Part shown: positions 45,695 through 55,471 of the stretch, in pieces | How positions within the stretch are numbered: position 1 is the stretch's first letter | How the letters are laid out: each line of letters opens with the position of its first letter | Assembly: GCA_963850255.1 (NCBI GenBank) | Contig: CAWKLL010000022.1 | Location: forward strand, 78,259 to 142,258 | DNA length: 64,000 nt | Direction: 5' to 3' | Source of the DNA: J054 sp963850255 | Lineage (GTDB): Bacteria > Pseudomonadota > Gammaproteobacteria > Steroidobacterales > GCA-2729495 | Notes under the pieces: model-generated | What the model saw: only the letters and a program-made list of their open reading frames with translations | Databases searched by the model: none | Told to the model about the DNA's origin: nothing | Translations under genes and position numbers: made by a program

Positions 45695-46369
45695 ATGAGA
45701 AAACTAACAATAGTCGCGGCAACCCTTGCCCTGCTGGCGGGCTGCGCCGGCGAACCCAGCCTGCAAACCGGACCGAACGCCGAGGTCACCTTTGACGGCC
45801 TGGTCAAAGTCGATAATGCCCGTTTTGCCGGCGCCTGGGTCGATCCGGAGATCAACCTGGCTCGCTATACCAAGGTCATGCCGGGCGGCGCCTCTTTCGA
45901 ATTCCGTGCAGTGAAGGAAATGTCCGCTTCGGGTGCGCGACGCTCCAGCAACAGGGAGTTCTACATCAGCGACGCAGACCAGCAGCGCCTGGAGCAAGAG
46001 GTCAGCAAGATCTTTGATGAAGAACTCGGCAAGAGCACCCGTTTTACGATGACTGATACGCCCGGCTTCGACGTGATGATCGTCGAGGGCGCAATGCTCG
46101 ATATCGTTTCCTACGTGCCGCCGGATATCGTTGGGCGGGGCGAAATCTATCTCCGCCAGGTCGGCGCGGCTACGCTGGTCATTCAGCTCGAAGATTCCAT
46201 GAGCGGTGCAACCATCGCCCGGGCCGTGGAACGGCGCGCGGCAGAGTCGGCCGGCGATATGGGTATGCAGAGCAACGCGGTGACCACCTGGGCCGAAGTG
46301 CGCCGCCTGGCAAGACGCTGGGCCGTCAAATTGCGTGAGGGACTGGAATCGATAGTCCCGGAGGCCTGA
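45695..46369 (+). CDS. DUF3313 family lipoprotein
   Basis: 224-residue outer-membrane-type lipoprotein; signal peptide MRKLTIVAATLALLAGC with C17 in the lipobox. The body shows DUF3313 features: FDGLVKVDNARFAGAWVDPE, LARYTKVMPG, REFYISDADQQRLEQEVSKI and IQLEDSMSGATIARAVERRA. Function of the family is unknown. ATG start. Convergent with the DUF6279 gene, 20 nt apart. Confidence 0.85.
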   Translation: MRKLTIVAATLALLAGCAGEPSLQTGPNAEVTFDGLVKVDNARFAGAWVDPEINLARYTKVMPGGASFEFRAVKEMSASGARRSSNREFYISDADQQRLEQEVSKIFDEELGKSTRFTMTDTPGFDVMIVEGAMLDIVSYVPPDIVGRGEIYLRQVGAATLVIQLEDSMSGATIARAVERRAAESAGDMGMQSNAVTTWAEVRRLARRWAVKLREGLESIVPEA

Positions 46370-46389
46370 ACCGGAAACCTGCCAACGCT

Positions 46390-47328
46390 TCAGGCAGCCT
46401 CGCGTTCGACCGCCTTTTTGTTGAGCTTTTCGTCATTGGCCAGGGCATCGAAGTCATCGGCAAAATCATTAAGACGCTGGCTTAAGCGCTGGCGTTGCTT
46501 GGCGTCCAGCTGCGTAGTCAGGTCCACGAACATTTCCAGCAAAATCGTCTTGTTCGCATCAACTTTGCGTCGATAGTCCTCACTATCGACGGCATTGGGA
46601 TCGAGAATCATCGCCTCAAATCGCGCTATAAACTGATCTCTTGGCGGCCGCTCGAGGACCAGGGCCTGAAAATTCACCTGCCACTGGCGCCTGCCCTCCA
46701 TCCATTCCGCGGAATTGTCGTACATACGATCCAGGTGGCTGGCCACCAGTGCGACTTGCTGATCATTCAGCTTGCCCGTGAAGCGCTGAAGATTCTTTAT
46801 TGCCGATTTCAGGCGCCGCTCGGCGCGTTTTTCCAGCGTCTCACCCGCATATTTCTCCCAGAGCTCCGCGTTCTTGACTTCGCTGTTACTGACGAAATCA
46901 GCGACCTGCTCGTCACTCAGACCACCCAGGAAGGTCGCCATATCGGGAATCACCTGGCGCAAAAACACGTCCCACATGGAAATCATCTGAGCAAACTCAC
47001 CATCGAGCTGCTCGACGGTCAGGCTGCCATCGGCAATGCTTGCGTCTACCGCCCGCAGCATGCCTGCGTACTGCGGCAGTTGCTCGGTGCGCACCCAGTC
47101 CAGGTTGCGATTCACCACCTGGCTCAGCTCTTTTTTCTGCTCTTTCTCGAGGCTGAAAACATCGCTGAGATACCAGACCATCAACCAGTCCACCTGGTTA
47201 AATATGAATCGGGTGCTCAGGCAGCCGCCCAGTACTAGCGTCGCAACGAGCACCCATAGTAGCGGGCGCCGCTTGCCCGAACCGGCTCGCAGGGGCCTGG
47301 AGTTTTTGGCGATAGCGGCGCTGGCCAT
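46390..47328 (-). CDS. DUF6279 family lipoprotein
   Basis: 312-residue helical lipoprotein with a lipobox at LVLGGC after a basic N-terminus and one hydrophobic segment. The block RFIFNQVDWLMVWYLSDVFSL, followed by long charged helices, matches the DUF6279 family. No known function. Lies 12 nt downstream of purA on the same strand and may be read from its transcript. Confidence 0.82.
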   Translation of the reverse strand: MASAAIAKNSRPLRAGSGKRRPLLWVLVATLVLGGCLSTRFIFNQVDWLMVWYLSDVFSLEKEQKKELSQVVNRNLDWVRTEQLPQYAGMLRAVDASIADGSLTVEQLDGEFAQMISMWDVFLRQVIPDMATFLGGLSDEQVADFVSNSEVKNAELWEKYAGETLEKRAERRLKSAIKNLQRFTGKLNDQQVALVASHLDRMYDNSAEWMEGRRQWQVNFQALVLERPPRDQFIARFEAMILDPNAVDSEDYRRKVDANKTILLEMFVDLTTQLDAKQRQRLSQRLNDFADDFDALANDEKLNKKAVEREAA

Positions 47329-47340
47329 ACAGGCAAAACC

Positions 47341-48624
47341 TCAGTCGAAGGGATGATTCAGAATAATATTTTCGTCGCGGTCGGGACCCGTCGAGACCAT
47401 GGCCAACGGCACATCCAACACGGTCTCGATACGCTGCAGATAGTCACGCGCCTCGGCCGGCAGTTTTGCCAGCTCGGTGATACCCACCGTCGAACTGACC
47501 CAGCCTGGCATCTCTTCATAAACAGGCTCGCACTCGGCGAAGCGATCGACCAGAAATGGCGGCACCTGTATTTCCTCGCCGTCCAGGCGATAGCCGATGC
47601 ACAGCTTCAAGGTCTCCAGGCCATCAAGCACATCCAGCTTGGTGACACATAAGCCGCTGATGCTGTTATTCAACACCGCACGACGCAGGGTAACGGCATC
47701 AAACCAGCCACAGCGCCGCGGACGACCGGTGGTTGCGCCGAATTCGGCGCCCACTTTGGCCAGGTGGCGGCCCATATCGTCGAATAGCTCCGTCGGGAAC
47801 GGCCCGGAACCGACCCGGGTGGTGTAAGCCTTCACAATACCCAGCACATAATCGAAAGAGCGTGGCCCAACACCGGTGCCGGTGGCCGCTGCCCCGGCCG
47901 TGGTATTCGATGAGGTGACAAAAGGATAGGTGCCGTGGTCAACATCGAGCAGCGTGCCCTGCGCGCCCTCGAACAGCAGGTTGCCACCCTGTTGTTGCAG
48001 TTTGCCTATGTAATCCGCGGCATCAATAACCAGCGGCTTTAGTCGCTCTGCCATTGCCAGCCATTCGGCCAGCGTCGCCTCAACGTCAAGCTCGGCAACC
48101 TTGTAGTAATTGCTGAGCATGAAGTTGTGTAGCTCGTAAACGCTGCGCAGTCGTTCAGCGAGACGCTTGCTGTCAAACAAATCAGAAATTCGCAGCGAAC
48201 GCCGGGCGGCCTTGTCTTCATAGGCTGGTCCGATTCCGCGGCCCGTCGTGCCAATAGCCTCAGATTTTTCACGTGCGTGATCAAGCGCAATATGGGTCGG
48301 CAAAATCAACGGGCAAGCGGCGCTTATGCGCAGCCGCGAAGCAACATCAACACCACGGGCCTGTAGCTCGTCGAACTCCTGCAGTAGCGACGGCAAATGC
48401 ACGACGACACCGTTGCCGATGATGCAATCCACATTCTCACGCAGAATCCCCGATGGGATCAGGTGCAGGACTGTCTTCTCACCGCCAATCAGCAGTGTAT
48501 GTCCCGCGTTGTGGCCTCCCTGGAAGCGGACCACGGCCGAAGCCCGATCCGTCAGCAAGTCTACAATCTTACCCTTGCCTTCATCGCCCCACTGGGCGCC
48601 GACAATAATGACGCTCTTACCCAA
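47341..48624 (-). CDS. purA: Adenylosuccinate synthetase
   Basis: Converts IMP, GTP and aspartate to adenylosuccinate in AMP synthesis. 427 residues, standard length. Seen: WGDEGKGKIVDLL (active-site loop), GGHNAGHTL, TGRGIGPAYEDKAARR and GRPRRCGWFDAVTL. TTG start at 48624 (reading MGKSVIIVGAQWG). Ends the nnr-to-purA gammaproteobacterial block. Confidence 0.98.
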   Translation of the reverse strand: MGKSVIIVGAQWGDEGKGKIVDLLTDRASAVVRFQGGHNAGHTLLIGGEKTVLHLIPSGILRENVDCIIGNGVVVHLPSLLQEFDELQARGVDVASRLRISAACPLILPTHIALDHAREKSEAIGTTGRGIGPAYEDKAARRSLRISDLFDSKRLAERLRSVYELHNFMLSNYYKVAELDVEATLAEWLAMAERLKPLVIDAADYIGKLQQQGGNLLFEGAQGTLLDVDHGTYPFVTSSNTTAGAAATGTGVGPRSFDYVLGIVKAYTTRVGSGPFPTELFDDMGRHLAKVGAEFGATTGRPRRCGWFDAVTLRRAVLNNSISGLCVTKLDVLDGLETLKLCIGYRLDGEEIQVPPFLVDRFAECEPVYEEMPGWVSSTVGITELAKLPAEARDYLQRIETVLDVPLAMVSTGPDRDENIILNHPFD

Positions 48625-48656
48625 AACTATTTCTCGAAGTACTCAACTATTCCGGA

Positions 48657-48851
48657 TCAACTGCTGCGGACTAGCAGCAGTAGCAACAAGCCAGCGCCCA
48701 TAGCGATCAAACCGAATATCCGTAACTGACCATCACTAAGCTGGGCAACCGCAGCAAGGCTCCTGCGCCATCCACTCGGTGTCACAAAGGGCAACAGCCC
48801 CTCGATCACCAGGTACAGGGCGAAAGCCGAAAGCAGATCTGTCCAGTTCAC
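48657..48851 (-). CDS. yjeT: DUF2065 membrane protein (YjeT)
   Basis: 64-residue inner-membrane protein with two helices. Reads NWTDLLSAFALYLVIEGLLP, then GWRRSLAAVAQLSDGQLRIFG, the DUF2065 pattern. GTG start at 48851. Position between hflC and purA is conserved. Function unknown. Confidence 0.9.
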   Translation of the reverse strand: MNWTDLLSAFALYLVIEGLLPFVTPSGWRRSLAAVAQLSDGQLRIFGLIAMGAGLLLLLLVRSS

Positions 48852-48885
48852 CTGGGCACCGAATCCGCCGCCACTGGCTCAAGGC

Positions 48886-49752
48886 TCAGCGTGTGGGCTT
48901 AGACTGGTTCAAATAGCGCAGGAATTCACTATTGGCGTCGAGCACCAGTAAGTCCTGTTCCCGGCCCAGGGATCTTCGATAGGCTTGCAGGCTTCTATAG
49001 AAAGAGAAGAATTCCTTATCTCTACCGAAGGCCGTGGCATAGATATCGGCTGCCAGGGCGTCACCTTCACCGCGAATCACTTCCGCGTCCCTATATGCCT
49101 CGGCCAGGATAATCGTCCGCTGGCGATCGGCGTCGGCGCGAATCTGCTCGGCGTTTTCCGCACCCTCTGCGCGCAGTTCCGAAGCAACACGGGCACGCTC
49201 CTGGCGCATCCGGTTATAGACCGACTCACTGACGTCGTCCGAGAACTCAATGCGTTTTACCCGGACATCTACAACCTCAATGCCAAATCGTTCAGCATCA
49301 GCGCGAGCCCTGGCTAACATCTGATCCATGATTTCGCGACGTTCAGCCGTGACCACCTCGGGCACCGTGCGCTTGGCGAACTCTGCGCGGATTCCATCTT
49401 TGACGATTTCAAGCAAGCGTTGCGCCGCCAGTAATTCTTCGCCACCGGTCGCACGATAGTAGTCAGCAACGTCGTTAATTCGCCACTTGACGAAGAAATC
49501 CACGAACAGGTTCTTTTTCTCCAGCGTAAGAAACAATTCCTGAGGATTGTTAATCGTCAGCACACGATTGGGATAAAACAGCACGTTATTAACGATCGGC
49601 ACCTTGAAGTGCAGCCCGGCCGGTATATCGGAGTCAATAATCTCGCCGAAACGAAACTTTACGCCGTGCTCACGTTCGTCGACGACATACACAGACATGC
49701 TGACCAGAATCAGTGCGAGTACCGCTACCAGTGATATTCCCCGACTAGCCAT
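48886..49752 (-). CDS. hflC: HflC, SPFH regulator of FtsH
   Basis: Inner-membrane SPFH/band-7 protein that forms the HflKC cage around the FtsH protease. 288 residues: one N-terminal helix (about 5-23), then VDEREHGVKFRFGEI and the band-7 domain, with a coiled-coil (ERARVASELRAEGAENAEQI). Its ATG overlaps the hflK stop by one base (TAATG), so the two are translationally coupled. Confidence 0.97.
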   Translation of the reverse strand: MASRGISLVAVLALILVSMSVYVVDEREHGVKFRFGEIIDSDIPAGLHFKVPIVNNVLFYPNRVLTINNPQELFLTLEKKNLFVDFFVKWRINDVADYYRATGGEELLAAQRLLEIVKDGIRAEFAKRTVPEVVTAERREIMDQMLARARADAERFGIEVVDVRVKRIEFSDDVSESVYNRMRQERARVASELRAEGAENAEQIRADADRQRTIILAEAYRDAEVIRGEGDALAADIYATAFGRDKEFFSFYRSLQAYRRSLGREQDLLVLDANSEFLRYLNQSKPTR

Positions 49753-50909
49753 TAGCGGCTCCCCCGTGCACGTGCTGATTCTTGTTGCATGCGCAAATTA
49801 CCCTGGCCCTGATCTGAATCCGAACCTGACATACTGCGGTTGAGCGCATTCGGCGAGCGACTCGCGCTGGAGCCTTTCTCCAACAGCTTATCAACGGGAA
49901 GATATAGCAGGTTGCCGCTGCCTTCAGCGTCCAGCAGGACCTTGCTGGAATTGCCGAACACCTCTTCAATAACTTCTATATAGAGCCGTTCGCGGGTGAT
50001 ATCGGGCGCCTTTTGATACTCGACTAACAGTTGCTCAAAACGCGAAGACTCACCCTGGGCATCGGCAACCACTCGCGCCTTATAGGCTTCAGAATCCTCC
50101 ATGCGACGAACGGATTCACCACGTGCCTTGGGCAAAATATCGTTGGCGTAAGATTGCGCTTCAAAAGACAGACGGGCGCGATCTTCACGCGCCTTGATGG
50201 CATCCTGCACGGCCGACTCCACCTGGCTGGGGAAGTTGGTGTCCTGCAGCGCTACGTTGGTGACGATAATACCCGCACCGTACTCATCCAGCGCTTCCTG
50301 GATCAGCGATTGAGTGCGCAAGGCGATTTCTGCACGCCCTTCAAGCAACACAAAATCAGCACTGTTCTTACCGACGACTTCGCGAATGGCACTCTCGCTA
50401 ATGTCGTTCAGGGTGCCTTCAGGATCGCGTACATTGAACAGGTAGCTGGTCGGATCGGCGCGTTGATACTGGACTACCATGTCAACCACGACGATATTTT
50501 CATCGGCGGTCAGCATCCGCGTGGTCTGACTGAACGGCGTAATCTGCGACCTATTGACCCTTTCAACACTCTCAACCGGCCAGGGAATATGCCAGCGCAG
50601 GCCAGGCTGAGTCGTGGCCGAATAGGCGCCGAAGCGCAACACTACGCCGCGCTCGGCATCATTGACCCGGTAAAAACCGGTTGCTGCCCAGCCGACAAGG
50701 ATCAGGGCCAATAGACCAACGATCATCGAACCGCCTGCCCCGGAGCCCTCGCCGCTACTGCGACCACCGCCGCCGCCGCTGCCGAACAACTTGTTCAGGC
50801 GCTGTTGCCAGTCCCTGACTATCTTATCGAGATCAGGCGGGCCATCGCCGCCGCCTCCGCCGCCGCGATCCCAGGGATTCTTGCCGTTGCCGGATTCGTT
50901 CCAGGCCAT
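49752..50909 (-). CDS. hflK: HflK, SPFH regulator of FtsH
   Basis: Partner of HflC, about 385 residues. Gly-rich N-terminus (MAWNESGNGKNPWDRGGGGG), one membrane helix (SMIVGLLALILVGWAATGFY), then a band-7 domain (NDAERGVVLRFGAYSATTQP) and a coiled-coil region. Start chosen at the ATG at 50909, the family N-terminus; in-frame codons to 50954 lie across the end of hflX. Confidence 0.96.
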   Translation of the reverse strand: MAWNESGNGKNPWDRGGGGGGDGPPDLDKIVRDWQQRLNKLFGSGGGGGRSSGEGSGAGGSMIVGLLALILVGWAATGFYRVNDAERGVVLRFGAYSATTQPGLRWHIPWPVESVERVNRSQITPFSQTTRMLTADENIVVVDMVVQYQRADPTSYLFNVRDPEGTLNDISESAIREVVGKNSADFVLLEGRAEIALRTQSLIQEALDEYGAGIIVTNVALQDTNFPSQVESAVQDAIKAREDRARLSFEAQSYANDILPKARGESVRRMEDSEAYKARVVADAQGESSRFEQLLVEYQKAPDITRERLYIEVIEEVFGNSSKVLLDAEGSGNLLYLPVDKLLEKGSSASRSPNALNRSMSGSDSDQGQGNLRMQQESARARGSR

Positions 50910-50944
50910 GATTTCATGCTGCCGTGTGTTAATCGTTAATGCCA

Positions 50945-52249
50945 TTAATGCCATTGCGCAGTGTGCAGATCGTCTAACGGCACTCGGAAATTCAGATTCT
51001 CGCGTTTCTGCAAATCCTCGTAGCCACGGCGATCGAGTTCAACGTCCATTTCCCAGCCGCCTTCGGCAAGGGCGCGTTCATCAAGCACCTGTGCACTATC
51101 GTAAAGTAATGCGCGCAGACGACCCTGCTCGAAGCCGAGTCGAACAGTGCCGCGCACCATGTCTTGTTGCAGGTATTCGCCGATCACCTGCAGCAGAGAT
51201 TCAATTCCTTCCCCGGTTACCGCCGAAAGCCAGACAGCCCGGGCCACCCCCGTGTCTGCCCGCTCCACGCGTGCCGGAGAATTTATTATATCAGTCTTGT
51301 TATAAACCTTAACGAGCGGCAGGTGGCCAGCACCGATCTGCTTAAGCACCGCCTCCACGTCCTCGCAACGCTGATCAGAAGCCGGATCCGACGCGTCTAT
51401 GACATGCAGCAGCAGGCGCGCGCCGCGGGTCTCTTCCAGGGTCGATTGAAAGGCGGCCACCAGCTCATGGGGTAGATCGCGCACGAAACCCACGGTATCG
51501 GCCAGCACACAGGCGCCGGCATCGCCCAGCTCCAGGCGCCTCAGGGTCGGGTCGAGGGTTGCGAACAGCTGGTCGCGAACCAGCACATCAGCGCTGGTCA
51601 GCCGATTAAACAGCGTCGATTTACCCGCATTGGTATAGCCGACCAGGGATACCGTGGCGATTTCCTGCTTGCGGCGTTGACCGCGGGCCAGGTCGCGACG
51701 CTGGGTGAGGCGCTTAAGGCGCGCCTGCAATTGCTTGATACGCTGCCCAAGCAGGCGGCGGTCAGTTTCCAACTGAGTCTCGCCCGGTCCGCGCAGGCCG
51801 ATGCCGCCCTTCTGTCGTTCCAGGTGAGTCCAGCCGCGTACCAGCCGGGTGGACAAATGCTTTAGCTGGGCCAGCTCGACTTGCAATTTGCCCTCGAAAG
51901 TTCTGGCCCGCAGGGCAAAGATATCCAGAATAAGTCCGGTGCGATCCACCACGCGAAGTTCGAGGGCCCGCTCCAGGTTGCGTTCCTGAGCGGGGGACAG
52001 ATCGTGGTCGACCAGAATCAGGCTGGCGCAGGACTCGACCGCCAGAGCCTTAAGCTCTTCCAGCTTGCCCTTACCCAGCAGATAGCGCGGATTCGGTGAA
52101 CGCAGGCGGGCGATAATGCAACCCACCAACTCGGCTCCGGCCGCATCGGCCAGTGACTCAAATTCACTCTGATGATCGGGGTCGGGGGCTTCGCCCAGAC
52201 CGACATGTACGATGATGGCGCGCTCTCCGCGCCGCGGCCGTTCAAACAA
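50945..52249 (-). CDS. hflX: GTPase HflX
   Basis: Ribosome-splitting GTPase used under heat stress. 434 residues: N-terminal HflX domain (LRSPNPRYLLGKGKLEELKA, LILVDHDLSPAQERNLE), glycine-rich GIGLRGPGETQLETDRR, G1 GYTNAGKSTLFNRL and G3 DTVGFVRDLPHELVAAF. TTG start at 52249 (reading MFERPRRGERAIIVHVGL). Follows hfq on the same strand. Confidence 0.97.
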   Translation of the reverse strand: MFERPRRGERAIIVHVGLGEAPDPDHQSEFESLADAAGAELVGCIIARLRSPNPRYLLGKGKLEELKALAVESCASLILVDHDLSPAQERNLERALELRVVDRTGLILDIFALRARTFEGKLQVELAQLKHLSTRLVRGWTHLERQKGGIGLRGPGETQLETDRRLLGQRIKQLQARLKRLTQRRDLARGQRRKQEIATVSLVGYTNAGKSTLFNRLTSADVLVRDQLFATLDPTLRRLELGDAGACVLADTVGFVRDLPHELVAAFQSTLEETRGARLLLHVIDASDPASDQRCEDVEAVLKQIGAGHLPLVKVYNKTDIINSPARVERADTGVARAVWLSAVTGEGIESLLQVIGEYLQQDMVRGTVRLGFEQGRLRALLYDSAQVLDERALAEGGWEMDVELDRRGYEDLQKRENLNFRVPLDDLHTAQWH

Positions 52250-52308
52250 TCAGCAACTCCACACAGCCCATAGACTGCCGATGCAAGTAGTCGCCGGAGC
52301 AACCCTGC

Positions 52309-52554
52309 TCAATCTTGGTCTTCGTCTTCTTCATCCCCGCCGGGCAGTCGCACATTGCGCGAAGGCACCACCGTTGAAATTGCATGTTTGTAAACCATCT
52401 GGCTGACACTGTTTTTCAACAGCACCACGAACTGATCAAAGGAGTCGACCGTACCCTGCAACTTGATGCCATTCACAAGGTAGATGGAAACAGGCACTTT
52501 CTCCTTGCGCAAAGCATTCAGGAATGGATCCTGCAGTAGTTGTCCTTTCGCCAT
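52309..52554 (-). CDS. hfq: RNA chaperone Hfq
   Basis: Hexameric Sm-like protein pairing small RNAs with mRNAs. 81 residues: MAKGQLLQDPFLNALRKEKV, IYLVNGIKLQGTVDSFDQF and MVYKHAISTVVPSR. The short C-terminal tail ends in a very acidic tip (GGDEEDEDQD), the feature that auto-regulates RNA release in E. coli Hfq. ATG at 52554. Confidence 0.98.
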   Translation of the reverse strand: MAKGQLLQDPFLNALRKEKVPVSIYLVNGIKLQGTVDSFDQFVVLLKNSVSQMVYKHAISTVVPSRNVRLPGGDEEDEDQD

Positions 52555-52662
52555 CGTCGACGCCCCCACTTTGTTAGTTATTGTTAATTCAGGTTGCCGC
52601 AATGAGCTGCCGAAAGCTGGCCGCGCCCCTCGGTACTTTCAAGAATTCTATAGACAACGCTC

Positions 52663-53622
52663 TCAATTTGCACCCGCCAGGCTCGCGGTTCCCATTCGCC
52701 GTGCCAGTTCCTCTAGCAGGTCGCCGGCCTGGCAATCCACTGGCTGGAAGGCCGGCTCGCTGCGTAACCAGGTCAGCTGACGCTTGGCATAGCGACGGGT
52801 TGCAGCGCGAGCTTGCTGGCAGGCATCGGCCAGGCTGAGTTGGCCCTGCAAATGCGCCCAGAGCTGCCGATAACCGACGGCGCGCATGGCCGGAAGATCA
52901 GCGTGCATCGCCGGCAATTCAAATAGCCTCTGAACCTCAGTTAAAAAGCCCGCCTCCAGCATAGTGTCCAGGCGAGTCTCAATGCGCTGATAGAGCAAGG
53001 CCCGGTCGACAGGCAGCATGGCGACACAGCGAAACTCAAAGGCCGGTGGCCGCGTCGATTGAGCCTGCAGACTCGATAAAGGCTCAGCGGTGATCTGGAA
53101 GACTTCCAACGCGCGCTGAATACGCTGACCATCGTGGGGATCAATTCGCGCAGCCGCAGCCGGATCGACGCCGGCGAGTTCAGCATGCAAGGCAGGCCAG
53201 CCGAACCGGGCGGCGCGGGCATCCAGTTCCGCACGCAATACCGGGTCGGCCGGCGGCAGACTCGCCAAACCCTCACGCAGGGCACGAAAATACAGCATGG
53301 TGCCGCCCACCAGCAGCGGCCAGCGTCCGCGTGCATGGCTCTGAGCAATCAGACCCAGGACATCAGTGCGAAACTCGCCGGCCGAGTATTTCTGCCAGGG
53401 GTCGCGGATATCTATCAGCGCATGCGGGGCACGCGCGAGCGTCGCCGCATCCGGTTTCGCCGTACCGATGTCCAGTTGGCGGTAAACCATCGCCGAATCT
53501 ACGCTGATCAAGTCCAGCGGATACCGTTCGGCCAGGGCCACGGCGGCAGCAGTCTTGCCCGCTGCGGTGGGTCCGGCCAGGCACAGCACCGGTGGCCCGA
53601 CTGCGTCGCTTGCGGGCGCCAT
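52663..53622 (-). CDS. miaA: tRNA dimethylallyltransferase MiaA
   Basis: Transfers a dimethylallyl group to A37 of tRNAs reading UNN codons. 319 residues. P-loop LAGPTAAGKTAAAVALAERY, ISVDSAMVYRQLDIGTAKP and LLVGGTMLYFRALREGLA are clear. The ATG at 53622 overlaps the mutL stop by one base (TGATG). Confidence 0.97.
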   Translation of the reverse strand: MAPASDAVGPPVLCLAGPTAAGKTAAAVALAERYPLDLISVDSAMVYRQLDIGTAKPDAATLARAPHALIDIRDPWQKYSAGEFRTDVLGLIAQSHARGRWPLLVGGTMLYFRALREGLASLPPADPVLRAELDARAARFGWPALHAELAGVDPAAAARIDPHDGQRIQRALEVFQITAEPLSSLQAQSTRPPAFEFRCVAMLPVDRALLYQRIETRLDTMLEAGFLTEVQRLFELPAMHADLPAMRAVGYRQLWAHLQGQLSLADACQQARAATRRYAKRQLTWLRSEPAFQPVDCQAGDLLEELARRMGTASLAGAN

Positions 53623-55379
53623 CAACGTCCGCGCGAAAACAGCCGATCCAGTTCGGCAAGGCTCAATTGCGTCCAGGTCGGCCGGCCATGATTACACTGA
53701 TCACTGCGCTCGGTAACTTCCATAGCTCGCAGCAGGGCATTCATCTCGGCCAGGGTAAGCGAACGGTTAGCGCGCACGGATGCGTGACAGGCCATGCCGG
53801 CCAGCACATCATCCAGACGCCTGACCAGCTGCTGCCGACCTGCATCGCTGCTTAGCTCGGCGAGCAAATCTCTGAGCAGGCTTTCGCTGTCGGCGTCACG
53901 CAGCAATACCGGAACCGCCCGAATGCTAAGGCTCTGCGGTCCGTTTCGCTGCACCTCCAGACCCAGCTCTGCAAGCCAGTCCTGTTGTTGCTCAGCCAGC
54001 TCGGCTTCCGACTCGCTGACACGAATAGTCAGTGGTACCAGCAACGGCTGAGACTGCACGCCGCTCTCTGCATAGGCCGCTTTTAAGCCTTCGTAGGTAA
54101 TGCGTTCATGCGCCGCATGCGCGTCGACGATCACCAGGCCTGAGCTGTTCTGAGCGAGAATAAAAGCGCCGTGCAAATGCGCCAGCGCAAAACCCAGCGG
54201 CGGTGTTTCGGCGGGAATTTCAACGGCACTCGGCACCCCGGCTAGCTGCGCATAACTGGCCATGGAGTCGCGCAATGCCCCGGCGGACGGACGGCCAAAC
54301 TGCAAACCACTCTGTCGAGCCAGATCCGGCTCGGCAAGATCTGTTGCAGCGGCGAAAGCCGACGAAGGCTGCTCATCAGTGGCACGTGTCTCAGCCAGCG
54401 CGGCTTCAATGCTGCGGCGAACGAAGTCATGCAGGCTGCGCGGGTCACGAAATCGGACTTCATGTTTCGCAGGATGCGCATTGACATCCACCAGCGCGGG
54501 GTCCATTTCCAGATACAACAGATAGGCCGGATGTCGGCCATGAAACAACACATCGGCGTAAGCACTGCGTACAGCGTGCGCGAAGCTCTTGTCGCGCACC
54601 ACGCGGCCATTCAGGACCAGCTGCTGCTGATCGGGCTGGCTGCGCGAATACGTCGGCCGGGCAATCCAGCCAAACAAGGTCAGTCCACCCGCACTGCGTT
54701 CCACGCGCAGTGCATTGGCCATGAATTCCTCGCCGAGCAACCGCGCCAGTCGCGCTTCCTGGCCCGCCAGGTCGGCTGCAGCCGGCAAGTCGAGAATTAC
54801 GCGACGATTGTGCGACAAGCGCAAGGCCGTGGCTGGGCGGCTCAGAGCAATAGCCTCAATGACTCGGCGGGCATGCGTAAATTCCGTACGCTCGGTGCGC
54901 ATAAAGCGACGTCGCGCCGGCACATTAAAAAACAAATCGCGAACTTCAATCGTTGTGCCATCAGGATGCGCCGCCGGCTTGGCCGCCGCACTCTCGCCAC
55001 CTTTCACTTCTACAGCCCAGCCGGCATCGCTGCCGGGCCGTCGCGAGACCAGCCGCAAATCCGAAACCGATGCAATACTGGGCAAGGCTTCGCCGCGAAA
55101 TCCCAGCGAGGCGATCTGGTTCAGATCTTCCAATGAACTGATCTTACTGGTGGCATGACGAGACAGCGCCAATGCCAGTTCATCCGGCGCAATCCCGCAG
55201 CCGTCGTCGCGAATCCGGCATAGCTTGAGCCCACCGGCTTCCAGTTCCACATCGATTCGATGTGCGCCGGCATCAAGGCTGTTTTCCAGCAGCTCCTTGA
55301 TCACCGAGGCCGGGCGCTCAACCACCTCGCCGGCGGCAATCTGATTCACTAACTGGGGCGGTAAGTGCCGAATTGTCAT
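53622..55379 (-). CDS. mutL: DNA mismatch repair protein MutL (endonuclease type)
   Basis: 585-residue mismatch-repair ATPase. GHKL N-terminus: IAAGEVVERPASVIKELLEN, DDGCGI and SLGFRGEALPSIASV. The C-terminal dimerisation domain carries DAHAAHERITYE (fits DxHAxxExxxxE), ACHASVRAN and CNHGRPTW, the metal-site motifs of MutL proteins that nick DNA themselves. This suggests a MutH-independent pathway. ATG start. Confidence 0.96.
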   Translation of the reverse strand: MTIRHLPPQLVNQIAAGEVVERPASVIKELLENSLDAGAHRIDVELEAGGLKLCRIRDDGCGIAPDELALALSRHATSKISSLEDLNQIASLGFRGEALPSIASVSDLRLVSRRPGSDAGWAVEVKGGESAAAKPAAHPDGTTIEVRDLFFNVPARRRFMRTERTEFTHARRVIEAIALSRPATALRLSHNRRVILDLPAAADLAGQEARLARLLGEEFMANALRVERSAGGLTLFGWIARPTYSRSQPDQQQLVLNGRVVRDKSFAHAVRSAYADVLFHGRHPAYLLYLEMDPALVDVNAHPAKHEVRFRDPRSLHDFVRRSIEAALAETRATDEQPSSAFAAATDLAEPDLARQSGLQFGRPSAGALRDSMASYAQLAGVPSAVEIPAETPPLGFALAHLHGAFILAQNSSGLVIVDAHAAHERITYEGLKAAYAESGVQSQPLLVPLTIRVSESEAELAEQQQDWLAELGLEVQRNGPQSLSIRAVPVLLRDADSESLLRDLLAELSSDAGRQQLVRRLDDVLAGMACHASVRANRSLTLAEMNALLRAMEVTERSDQCNHGRPTWTQLSLAELDRLFSRGR

Positions 55380-55471
55380 GCGAGGATTCTTTCAGAAATC
55401 CACCGCGCACAACACCACGCCAGGGCAAATCGGCCCCTTGCCAGCGGCCATTGGGACAAATAGACCTGGAT

